In this document: piece after piece, positions 9,395 through 17,187 of the stretch
How positions within the stretch are numbered: the first letter of the stretch is position 1
Layout of the letters: each line of letters starts with the position of its first letter
Source: Mucilaginibacter sp. L196
GTDB lineage: Bacteria; Bacteroidota; Bacteroidia; Sphingobacteriales; Sphingobacteriaceae
DNA: 64,000 bases
Direction: 5' to 3'
Assembly (NCBI RefSeq): GCF_009765905.1
Contig: NZ_LMUO01000019.1
Location: forward strand, 974,292 to 1,038,291
Notes under the pieces: generated by a model
Seen by the model: the letters and a program-made list of their open reading frames with translations, nothing else
Database searches by the model: none
What the model was told of the DNA's origin: nothing
Program-made: the position numbers and the translations under genes

Positions 9395-10201
9395 ATGCCG
9401 ATAAAGGAAACAGAAAAAGATCCGAAACAGATATTGTATTCCTGCTATAGTCATATCAGCAGGGAAGGAGAACAATTCATACCCGAACACGTGTTCGGGT
9501 ATGTTATTTCCGGTGGATCAGAATCCTATATCGCTGGTAAAACATATTTGTTTAAGGAAGGCGATTTTCGCTTTTTTAGAAAAAATCAGCTAACTAAGTA
9601 CATAAAATATCCACCGGTAAATGGTGAGTATAAATCTCTTTCGATACGTATCGACCAACAAACTTTACGAAATATTAGCGCTGAGTATGATCTGCACGCC
9701 AATGAGCACTATAAGGGAGATAACACCCTTATCCTCAAACCCAATGCGCTATTCAAAAATTATATTGACTCATTAACGCCATATCTTGATGATGCTGAAA
9801 GTAGCAATAAAGTTTTAACTGGGTTAAAGGTAAAAGAGGCTGTGATGATATTGCTTCAAACTAATCCCGAATTAAAGGATGTATTATTTGATTTCAGCGA
9901 GCCGGGTAAAATAGACCTTGAAGCCTACATGAACGAAAATTATAAATTCAATGTTGATCTTAGTCGTTTTGCCTATTTAACAGGCCGTAGCCTGGCAACC
10001 TTTAAACGTGATTTTGAGCGTATCTTTAAACAATCACCCAATCGCTGGCTACAACAAAAACGGCTGAATGATGCCTGGTATCTTATTAAAGAAAGAGGTC
10101 AACGCACGTCAGATGTTTACCTGGAGGTTGGATTTAAAGACCTTTCCCATTTCTCATTCGCCTTTAAAAAAGCTTTTGGTGTGTCGCCATCGCATTTGTG
10201 A
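9395..10201 (+). CDS. AraC family transcriptional regulator
   Basis: About 268 residues with an N-terminal cupin-like sensing region (roughly 1-130) and a C-terminal double helix-turn-helix (roughly 165-268). The DNA-binding part has the usual AraC features: FAYLTGRSLATFKRDFERIF, SPNRWLQQKRLNDAWYLI and the final VYLEVGFKDLSHFSFAFKKAFGVSPS. I place the start at the ATG at 9395; a TTG two codons earlier is in frame but less likely. Being co-directional and 12 bases after the SDR, it may regulate that gene or be activated together with it. The effector is unknown. Confidence 0.88.
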   Translation: MPIKETEKDPKQILYSCYSHISREGEQFIPEHVFGYVISGGSESYIAGKTYLFKEGDFRFFRKNQLTKYIKYPPVNGEYKSLSIRIDQQTLRNISAEYDLHANEHYKGDNTLILKPNALFKNYIDSLTPYLDDAESSNKVLTGLKVKEAVMILLQTNPELKDVLFDFSEPGKIDLEAYMNENYKFNVDLSRFAYLTGRSLATFKRDFERIFKQSPNRWLQQKRLNDAWYLIKERGQRTSDVYLEVGFKDLSHFSFAFKKAFGVSPSHL

Positions 10202-10298
10202 TTCTTTAATTAATAGATAAGTTGAGTTGGTATGCTTAATTAATGTTAAAACAAAGTAAAGTGTCAATTTTACACTATGGTGCAATCTCTAATATGAG

Positions 10299-10306
10299 TA
10301 GCTTTG
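10299..10306 (+). promoter_or_regulatory. Candidate -7 box for the MFS gene
   Basis: TAGCTTTG is an exact TAnnTTTG match 17 bases before the ATG at 10323. Confidence 0.5.
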
Positions 10307-10322
10307 TGTAGTATTTAACTTT

Positions 10323-11528
10323 ATGCAGGCAGAAACAGTTGCAGATACTTCATCATCAAAGGTAGGGGTCCACATAGCAAGCTATGTGGCATTTACCTTT
10401 TTAGGTTATTTTACTATTGGTTTAGCGCTGGGTGTATTACCTGTTTTTATCCATCAGCAACTTGGTTACAATGCCATGATTGCAGGGATAGTCATCAGCC
10501 TGCAATATGTTACTACTTTTCTTTTTAGGGGATATGCCGGGAATATTGTAGATAAAAAAGGGCCTAAACCCGCCGTTGTTTTAGGTATGATTGGCTTCAC
10601 TTTAAGTGGTGTCTTATTGTTTGCAGTATACGCTTTAAGGGCACATACAACATTAAGCCTGATCATTTTAATTATAACACGATTAATGACAGGCTTTGGC
10701 GAAGGATTAATTGGCGCAAGCCCCATAAATTGGGCAATACTGGCCGTTGGCGATAAAAATACAGCTAAAGCAATATCATATAATGGCATAGCCAGTTATG
10801 GCGCGCTTGCTGCCGGGGCACCGATAGGCATTTTATTACATAACGGTTATGGTATTGGCAGTATCGGAATATTGATCTTTTTTATTGGTATAGCAGGCTT
10901 TATCTACGCCAAAAATAAAACTCCATTGAAAGGAAATGCGGGTATACCGGGCGAATCATTCTTGAAGGTTTTAAAAGCAGTAAGTCCTTATGGTATTTGC
11001 TTAACATTAAGCGGCTTAGGCTTTGGTACAATCTCTACTTTTATTACACTGTATTATACTTATTTACACTGGCAAAGTGCGGTTTTATGTTTGTCTGTAT
11101 TTAGCTCAATGTTTATTGTTGGTCGTATTTTATTTGCTAATTCGATAGACAAATATGGCGGCATGAAAATAGCGATATGTTGCATCGCCCTCGAAACTAT
11201 AGGTTTGTTAATAATATGGCTAGCTTATATGCCCCATGTAGCATTAATAGGAGCAGGAGTTACCGGATTGGGGTTTTCGCTGGTGTTTCCGGCCTTGGGA
11301 GTTGAGGCTGTTAAAATAGTGCCTAGTTCAAATAAAGGGGCCGCACTTGGAGGCTATGGGCTTTTTTTAGATATTTCGTTAGGTTTAACTGGGCCATTAG
11401 TAGGGGCGGTTGCCAGTCATTTTGGGATGACGTACATATTTCTGTTTAGTATGCTGATGGTTTTTACAGGTTTGGTTTTAGCACTTATCATCAATACCAG
11501 GAAGAAACAAATTGAAGTATCGGTCTAA
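10323..11528 (+). CDS. MFS transporter
   Basis: 401-residue inner-membrane permease with about 12 hydrophobic helices. The loop between helices 2 and 3 contains GNIVDKKGPKPAVVLG, a version of the MFS motif A, with an equivalent ANSIDKYGGMKIAI loop in the second half. It resembles the sugar or drug efflux MFS proteins of the YhhS/YfcJ type, but the substrate is not predictable. It has its own promoter box and a strong hairpin overlapping its stop codon. The neighbouring genes give no clear pathway. Confidence 0.88.
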   Translation: MQAETVADTSSSKVGVHIASYVAFTFLGYFTIGLALGVLPVFIHQQLGYNAMIAGIVISLQYVTTFLFRGYAGNIVDKKGPKPAVVLGMIGFTLSGVLLFAVYALRAHTTLSLIILIITRLMTGFGEGLIGASPINWAILAVGDKNTAKAISYNGIASYGALAAGAPIGILLHNGYGIGSIGILIFFIGIAGFIYAKNKTPLKGNAGIPGESFLKVLKAVSPYGICLTLSGLGFGTISTFITLYYTYLHWQSAVLCLSVFSSMFIVGRILFANSIDKYGGMKIAICCIALETIGLLIIWLAYMPHVALIGAGVTGLGFSLVFPALGVEAVKIVPSSNKGAALGGYGLFLDISLGLTGPLVGAVASHFGMTYIFLFSMLMVFTGLVLALIINTRKKQIEVSV

Positions 11529-11558
11529 TGCTGTCATAAATAACATTAGACCGATACT
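11516..11558. terminator. Bidirectional terminator hairpin between convergent genes
   Basis: Perfect 15-bp stem (AGTATCGGTCTAATG / CATTAGACCGATACT) with a 13-base loop. The left arm includes the stop codon of the MFS gene; the opposite-strand gene ends 50 bases further on. It is placed to stop transcription from both sides, although T-tracts are short. Confidence 0.65.
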
Positions 11559-11607
11559 CATTTATTGAATCACTAAAGATGTTTTAATACCACCTATAGC
11601 TATTCAA

Positions 11608-13272
11608 TTATTTTACCTCCGCTAAATATTTATGTACAAAACTGATAGCCATTGAGCCTTCACCCACGGCGGCGGCTACACGATTCATAGCACCTGAGCG
11701 TACGTCGCCAGCAGCAAAAATACCGGGACAGCTTGTTTCCAGCAAATAAGGGTCGCGGGATTCTTTCCAAATTTTGGTAAATCCTTCATATACTTTCAAA
11801 TCTCTGCCTGTTTCTAAAAAACCTTTGTCATCTTTTATAATATCTAACTGTATCCACTCAGTAAAAGGCTTTGCACCAATAAATATATATAGCGCTGATG
11901 CCGGGCACGTTTGTTGTTTTTTGGTGTCGATATTGCATAATACAAGCTCTTGTAATTGCCCATCACCTTTTGCCTCAACAATCTCAGTTCTGCCAAGTAC
12001 AAATATGTTCCTGGTTTCATTGATCTGATCAATAAGGTAAGCCGACATGGTGCTTGTTAAATCCGCCTTGCGTATAATAATATATACTTTACTCGCGAAT
12101 TTAGATAAGTACATGGCTGCCTGCCCGGCTGAATTTCCACCGCCTACTACATACACTTCTTTATCTTTGCAGGCAGTAGCTTCGGTCATCGCTGCTCCGT
12201 AGTAAACACCAGCACCGGCAAAGTCTGGTATGCCTTTGGTTTCCAATCTACGATAATCAACGCCGGTGGTGATAATAATACTGCGGGTATCTATACAATT
12301 ACCATCTTCCAGCATTATTTTTTTGTAGCCATCTTTTTGCAAGATAGAATTTACAGATCGGGGCGATAAAAATTCAGTACCTAAACGTGTAGCCTGCGTC
12401 ATAGCACGCCGGGTAAGTTCCGAACCGCTGATGCCCGTAGGGAAACCTAGATAGTTTTCTATCCTGCTGCTGGTGCCTGCTTGTCCGCCGGGTGCCCTGC
12501 GCTCAATCATCAGGGTTTTTAATCCTTCTGATGCGCCATAAACACCAGCCGCAAGCCCTGCGGGTCCGGCACCGATAATCACTACATCATACATGTCATT
12601 TTTAAGCTCCGGGTTAAGGCCTATTTTGTCAGCTATCTGTGCGATAGTAGGCTTAACCAGGTGCGAGCCATCTTCAAAAAACACCACAGGTAGGTCTTTA
12701 AGGGTTAGCTTATTGAGGGCCAGCTTTTCTTCCGCTTTTTCTTTAAGCTGTACATCAAACCATTGGTATGGTACTAAATTACCGGCAAGGAAATCTTTTA
12801 TATCATGCGATAAGCCAGAGTACTGATACCCCAATACTTTTATTCCTTTAAAATCAGGCTGATAAGTGCTTAACCAGTCATCCAGTAAACCATCAATTAC
12901 GGGATAAAGCTTCTCTTCTGGTGGATCCCAGGGCTTAACCAGGTAATAATCCAATTGAACTGTATTTATAGCTTTAATAGCCGCGTCGGTATCAGAGTAG
13001 GCGGTAAGCAGTACCCGTTTAGCATTTGGGTAATATTTTATTGCCTGTTCCAAAAAATCCACGCCCTCCATCTCGGGCATACGTTGATCCGACAGGTACA
13101 TGGCAACTGTTTCGCCTTTATTCTTTAATTCAAGCAGGCTATCAAATGCTTCTTGTATAATTGTAGTGCTTAAAACTCTATAGGTATCGCGATACTTATT
13201 TTTCATGTCGCGAGTAAGCGCCCGCAATACGTGGGCATCATCATCAATACAAAATATTATAGGGAGACTCAT
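11608..13272 (-). CDS. Response regulator fused to thioredoxin-like and thioredoxin-reductase-like FAD domains
   Basis: 554 residues in three parts. A receiver domain (1-125) has acidic pocket D10/D11, phospho-acceptor D62 in YLSDQRMPEME, T90 and K113. A small thioredoxin-like segment follows (about 130-215). The rest (about 225-554) is a TrxR-type flavoprotein with the FAD motif VIIGAGPAGLAAG, the NADPH motif VVGGGNSAGQAAMYL and the closing GIFAAGDVRSGAMNRVA. The redox CxxC expected after GAGVYY is absent (the sequence reads GAAMTEA), so it cannot work as a standard disulfide reductase. It starts 24 bases after the upstream histidine-kinase gene ends, so phosphorylation would couple a sensor kinase to a flavin enzyme instead of to DNA binding. 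Confidence 0.92.
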   Translation of the reverse strand: MSLPIIFCIDDDAHVLRALTRDMKNKYRDTYRVLSTTIIQEAFDSLLELKNKGETVAMYLSDQRMPEMEGVDFLEQAIKYYPNAKRVLLTAYSDTDAAIKAINTVQLDYYLVKPWDPPEEKLYPVIDGLLDDWLSTYQPDFKGIKVLGYQYSGLSHDIKDFLAGNLVPYQWFDVQLKEKAEEKLALNKLTLKDLPVVFFEDGSHLVKPTIAQIADKIGLNPELKNDMYDVVIIGAGPAGLAAGVYGASEGLKTLMIERRAPGGQAGTSSRIENYLGFPTGISGSELTRRAMTQATRLGTEFLSPRSVNSILQKDGYKKIMLEDGNCIDTRSIIITTGVDYRRLETKGIPDFAGAGVYYGAAMTEATACKDKEVYVVGGGNSAGQAAMYLSKFASKVYIIIRKADLTSTMSAYLIDQINETRNIFVLGRTEIVEAKGDGQLQELVLCNIDTKKQQTCPASALYIFIGAKPFTEWIQLDIIKDDKGFLETGRDLKVYEGFTKIWKESRDPYLLETSCPGIFAAGDVRSGAMNRVAAAVGEGSMAISFVHKYLAEVK

Positions 13273-13296
13273 TTAGTTTTTGTTGTAAGTATAAAA

Positions 13297-14697
13297 TTAT
13301 CCATCAATAGGGAAACAAACGATAAAAGCTGTTCTGCCAGGTACCGATTGCACTTTGATAGAACCACGATGTTGTTTTACAATCCGGCTTACCACATCAA
13401 GGCCAAGTCCGGTTCCTTTACCAATTTCCTTGGTCGTAAAAAAAGGATCAAATATTTGTGAACGATAGTCTTCAGGAATGCCAGGCCCGTTATCAATTAT
13501 TGATACTTCTACAAACGCTCCGTCCTTTAACGTTTTAATTTCTAAAACGCCTTTTCCGGTTTCTTCCATGGCATCCAGCGCATTATCCATTAAGTTAGTC
13601 CAAACCTGGTTAAGTTCGCCTATCATGGCTTTTACCGGTGGTAGTGTAGTATCAAAATGCTCCACTACCTCAATATTATTCTTATGTATTTTATGGTGAA
13701 GCATAGTTAAGGTGTTGCGTATGCCGCTGTGTATATCGGCATATTGCTTATCATGCCCTTGATCCATATGGGTGAAGTTCTTTACTGAACCCACCAGGTC
13801 AGTAATACGGCGTGATGCTTCCTCAATATCGGTTACCATTTTTTCGGTTACCATATTGCTGTTGATCCAGTTCATTACCTGCGAAATATATTCGGTCGGA
13901 ATATGTTGCTTAAACGCTTCGGCGTCGCTTACTTTAAGGCCAAACTCTACAAAGTTTTCCGCAATTTCCTGTGCATTATTTACTTCATGGGCATCCATCC
14001 AGTCGGTCATTTCATCTTCCAGTTCGCTGCGTTCCATCAAGGTTAATATGCGCTTTTCCTTTTCATTCAAAACGGCTATCAGCATATCGTTTACAATGGT
14101 GACCTGATCCGCGGTCATTTTCATTTCGATAATATCCTTAAATGTTTTAGGCGCGTGAAGCAGGTGTTGTTTAAGCGATGCCGCACCGCGTACTATGGCC
14201 GATGCTGGGTTGTTTAATTCATGTGCTAATCCTGCGGATAGTTTACCCAATGCCATCATTTTTTCACTTTGTTGCTGCAAGGCTGTAAAGTCGCGGATAC
14301 GGCTTGCCATAACATGTACCAGGGCCTGTGTCAGCTCAAAATGATCAGCAATCATTTCATGCATTTTAGCTGCCGGGAAGCTAAGTAGTTGTGTATCTTC
14401 TGCTGCTTTAGCAAAACTCGGGGCTGTTTTAGCCCTTGAAAAAGGTAAATAACCGGAAACGGTTTGTGCTTCAAAAACTGCCATTTCCCGGGTCTCATTA
14501 TTTTGCATCATATACATGCTTACCCGCCCACTTATAAAAATATTGGTAGCATTAATAGGCTGCCCAGGTTGAAACAGAAATTCACCATCCGGCAAAATAC
14601 GTTGCTCGCTATTGTCAATCAACCATTTCAGTTGTTCCAGTGGGACTTCTTTAAGTGCTTCAAAAGATTGAAGTAGTTCCGGAGTTACATTAATCAT
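13297..14697 (-). CDS. Sensor histidine kinase with N-terminal cyclic-nucleotide-binding domain
   Basis: 466-residue soluble kinase. Residues about 10-130 form a cNMP-binding (Crp-type) beta-roll (LPDGEFLFQPGQPINATNIFISG). The phospho-accepting histidine is H159 in LAHELNNPAS, followed by an unusually long helical region (about 180-350). The ATPase domain has the N box NLMDNALDAME, G1 DNGPGIPEDY, the F box FDPFFTTK and G2 GKGTGLGLDVV. No membrane helix or signal peptide is seen, so it senses a cytoplasmic signal. The next gene downstream is the receiver-flavoprotein fusion, its likely phosphotransfer partner. Confidence 0.92.
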   Translation of the reverse strand: MINVTPELLQSFEALKEVPLEQLKWLIDNSEQRILPDGEFLFQPGQPINATNIFISGRVSMYMMQNNETREMAVFEAQTVSGYLPFSRAKTAPSFAKAAEDTQLLSFPAAKMHEMIADHFELTQALVHVMASRIRDFTALQQQSEKMMALGKLSAGLAHELNNPASAIVRGAASLKQHLLHAPKTFKDIIEMKMTADQVTIVNDMLIAVLNEKEKRILTLMERSELEDEMTDWMDAHEVNNAQEIAENFVEFGLKVSDAEAFKQHIPTEYISQVMNWINSNMVTEKMVTDIEEASRRITDLVGSVKNFTHMDQGHDKQYADIHSGIRNTLTMLHHKIHKNNIEVVEHFDTTLPPVKAMIGELNQVWTNLMDNALDAMEETGKGVLEIKTLKDGAFVEVSIIDNGPGIPEDYRSQIFDPFFTTKEIGKGTGLGLDVVSRIVKQHRGSIKVQSVPGRTAFIVCFPIDG

Positions 14698-14806
14698 AAT
14701 ATGAAGGTAGGTAAAAGATCAGGTAAGAACAATTTCGATTGTTGATAGCTGAATTATGTGCGACTTTGATGCGCTTTGTCATCCCTGGCTAATAATTATT
14801 TTAATT

Positions 14807-14853
14807 GGAATGATTGTTCCGAAATGAATATAGATTTGCGGAACGTTTATTCC
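14807..14853 (+). promoter_or_regulatory. Promoter with paired operator-like repeats before the SDR gene
   Basis: Two inverted repeats of the form GGAAT-N4-GTTCC: GGAATGATTGTTCC at 14807-14820 and the same element in reverse orientation, GGAACGTTTATTCC, at 14840-14853. Their centres are 33 bases apart, about three helical turns. Between them lies TAGATTTG at 14831-14838, an exact match to the TAnnTTTG -7 box. The geometry is that of a repressor site overlapping a promoter. The TetR protein encoded just downstream is the obvious candidate; that link is inference. Confidence 0.6.
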
Positions 14854-14879
14854 AAAAATAGAAAATAATTAAACACAAC

Positions 14880-15629
14880 ATGAAAAAGTTAGTAAATAAA
14901 GTAGCCGTTATAACAGGCGCATCAAAAGGGATTGGGGCAGGTATTGCAAAAAGGCTTGCAGCAGCAGGGGCAAGCGTTGTTGTAAATTATGCATCGGCAA
15001 AAGCAGGCGCAGATCAAGTAGTTGCCGAAATAACCGCTGAAGGAGGCAAAGCTATCGCTATACAAGGTAATGTATCAAACGCTGATGACATCGCCCGTTT
15101 ATTTGATGAAACTACAAAAGCCTTTGGCCCGGTTGATATACTTGTAAATAACGCAGGTGTATACAAATTTGGCGCTATTGAAGAAATTAATGCTGAGGAC
15201 TTTCACGCTCAATTTAATACCAATGTGCTTGGGTTATTGTTAACCACCCAGGGCGCGGTGAAAAACTTTAATACAAATGGCGGCAGCATTATCAATATAG
15301 GTTCAGCTGTTAGTAACATCACGCCTCCAGGAAGCTCCATTTATACCGCCACTAAGGGTGCAGTTGATGCTATTACTCATGTTCTGGCAAAAGAGCTTAG
15401 CGGAAAAAAAATACGTGTAAACTCTATTAATCCGGGTATGGTTGAAACAGAAGGTACACATACTGCAGGTTTTATAGGCAGTGATTTTGAAACAGAGCTC
15501 GTAAAAACAACACCGCTTGGCCGTATTGGTCAGCCTGATGATATTGCTGATGTTGCTGCATTTCTTGCATCTGAAGATTCACGTTGGTTAACAGGTGAAA
15601 TATTGTTGGCAAGCGGTGGCGTGAGGTAA
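14880..15629 (+). CDS. SDR family oxidoreductase (3-oxoacyl-ACP reductase-like)
   Basis: 249-residue classical SDR, the usual length for the family. Visible motifs are TGASKGIGAG (cofactor), NNAG, the catalytic serine in NIGSAVS, YTATK (catalytic Tyr and Lys) and NSINPGMVETEG. The end, WLTGEILLASGG, is typical of FabG-like and glucose 1-dehydrogenase-like enzymes. It is transcribed from a promoter flanked by two operator-like repeats and followed by a TetR regulator, an arrangement common for stress- or xenobiotic-induced SDRs. The natural substrate is unknown. Confidence 0.9.
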   Translation: MKKLVNKVAVITGASKGIGAGIAKRLAAAGASVVVNYASAKAGADQVVAEITAEGGKAIAIQGNVSNADDIARLFDETTKAFGPVDILVNNAGVYKFGAIEEINAEDFHAQFNTNVLGLLLTTQGAVKNFNTNGGSIINIGSAVSNITPPGSSIYTATKGAVDAITHVLAKELSGKKIRVNSINPGMVETEGTHTAGFIGSDFETELVKTTPLGRIGQPDDIADVAAFLASEDSRWLTGEILLASGGVR

Positions 15630-15664
15630 TCCTCATCGTTTAACAGAAAATAATTTAAAATGAA

Positions 15665-15672
15665 TAGCTTTG
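15665..15672 (+). promoter_or_regulatory. Candidate -7 box for the TetR gene
   Basis: TAGCTTTG matches TAnnTTTG and lies 27 bases before the ATG at 15700. No GGAAT-N4-GTTCC copy is visible here, so the TetR gene may not be controlled by the same sites as the SDR. Confidence 0.4.
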
Positions 15673-15699
15673 CTTTAATTAGCAAGGCTATTCCCGGTT

Positions 15700-16281
15700 A
15701 TGGCAAGGACAAAAGATTTTGATGAGAACGAGGTATTGAGCAAAGCGATCCAAATTTTTTGGCACAAGGGGTATAATGGTACGTCTATGCAAGACCTGGT
15801 GGATGGCTTGGGCATTAGCAGGTCGAGTTTATATGATACTTATACCGATAAGCATACCTTGTTTGTAAAAGCATTGGAAAGTTATCAAAATTCTGGTGCC
15901 GGTAAAATTCAGGAAATTATAAATAATTCAGGATCAGCAAAAGCAACCATAATTCAGTTACTAAAATTTGTTACTAATGAATTGTTGTGCGATAAACAAC
16001 AGAAAGGTTGTTTTATGGTGAACGCCGAAGTTGAAGTAGCGCCGCATGATACAGAAATAAATAACCTGGTTTGCAAAAACGATCAGCAAATGGAAGACGC
16101 TTTTTATTTAGTGATCAGAAAAGGCCAGGATAGCGGAGAGATTAACAAAAATCAGGATGCGAGAGCGTTATCGCGATTTATCTTCAATACAGTGAAAGGA
16201 ATACGGGTAACGGCTAAATCTACAAGCGACAGGGCTGTATTTGATGATATTATTAAATTGACTGTATCGGCCCTTGATTAA
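15700..16281 (+). CDS. TetR/AcrR family transcriptional regulator
   Basis: 193 residues. The N-terminal helix-turn-helix is standard: MARTKDFDENEVLSKAIQIFWHKGYNGTSMQDLVDGLGISRSSLYDTYTDKHTLF in outline, with GTSMQDL and SRSSLYDTYTDKHTLF as the recognisable pieces (residues about 10-55). The C-terminal ligand domain (about 75-190) resembles the TetR_C subgroup that contains a Cys-Phe-Met segment (KGCFMVNAEVE). It probably represses the upstream SDR through the paired repeats in that promoter. Ligand unknown. Confidence 0.9.
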   Translation: MARTKDFDENEVLSKAIQIFWHKGYNGTSMQDLVDGLGISRSSLYDTYTDKHTLFVKALESYQNSGAGKIQEIINNSGSAKATIIQLLKFVTNELLCDKQQKGCFMVNAEVEVAPHDTEINNLVCKNDQQMEDAFYLVIRKGQDSGEINKNQDARALSRFIFNTVKGIRVTAKSTSDRAVFDDIIKLTVSALD

Positions 16282-16452
16282 GGCAACCGCGCTGGAGAAA
16301 CAAAGCCCGCAAACGTCAAAATATTTTCTTAAAATAAACCCAATATTCAGCTTAGTACAGCAGGAATGTTAATATCTTGATAACTTAACTAAACCCTATG
16401 CCCGTAATTACGTCTAAATGACCAAAACGCTGTTGAGCGAATATCACAATTT

Positions 16453-16863
16453 ATGAAAACTCTTTTTGTTGCAGACGATAATGAACTTGATTTGCGGATC
16501 ATCAGGTTAAATTTGGCAAGAAACGCGGTATTTGGTCATGTGCTATATTTTAATGATGGGAAGCCTTTATGGGATTACATTAAATCCAATATAGATGATG
16601 CGGTTAATCTTCCGGATGTTATATTCCTTGACCTCAAGATGCCTGAAATGGATGGTTGGGGCGTTTTGGAATCTCTGGAAAAAAATTATGCCCGTTTGGC
16701 CAAACCTATTTCGGTTTACATTATATCAACATCAATAGATATTACTGAAAGACGTGAGGCGTTGAGTTACCATTTTGTGAAAGAGTTTATTTCAAAACCA
16801 TTATATCGCGACAAAATAATATCGATAACTAAAGAAGGGGAGTATTCCCAGAGGATTTACTAA
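16453..16863 (+). CDS. Single-domain response regulator
   Basis: 136-residue protein consisting only of a receiver domain. The acidic pair is in VADDNELD near the N-terminus, the phospho-acceptor aspartate is in VIFLDLKMPEMDG (about residue 60), the Thr/Ser is in YIISTS and the conserved lysine is in EFISKPL. No output domain is attached and no histidine kinase is adjacent. Such proteins work as phosphate relays or by protein-protein contact. Its partner cannot be identified here. Confidence 0.88.
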   Translation: MKTLFVADDNELDLRIIRLNLARNAVFGHVLYFNDGKPLWDYIKSNIDDAVNLPDVIFLDLKMPEMDGWGVLESLEKNYARLAKPISVYIISTSIDITERREALSYHFVKEFISKPLYRDKIISITKEGEYSQRIY

Positions 16864-17187
16864 TACTTATTGTATTTCTTGTAAATAATTAAGAATGCAA
16901 TCAGTTTTAATAAAATACCTATCATCAATTCAGTATATCATTTACTTAGAATCGCTTATTTGCTCCCGTCATTTGACTGTTATTTGAATTGTTTTAGTTC
17001 AGCTTGACTAAATGTGAAATTTTGTTGGCTAGCAGATAAGATGAAATGTAAAGAATATGATACGCGATGGATTTTATCTGATTCATTAACTCTGTTAATA
17101 CTTTATTATACTTTTTTTAATATTAAAAACGTGTTTTGTTTTATTGTTTAACCAAGCAATCAACATATAACCAGTTTTTAATTAAAT
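16864..17187. other. Intergenic stretch before the polysaccharide region
   Basis: 324 AT-rich bases with no supported gene or RNA. The only structure noticed is the palindrome TTTTTAATATTAAAAA at 17114-17129, which is the sort of pattern AT-rich DNA produces by chance but sits about 58 bases before the GH92 start and could be regulatory. Confidence 0.4.

Noticed and set aside
16864..17187. Riboswitch or small RNA before the GH92 gene
   Set aside because: Only an AT-rich palindrome is present; there is no conserved stem set or terminator.
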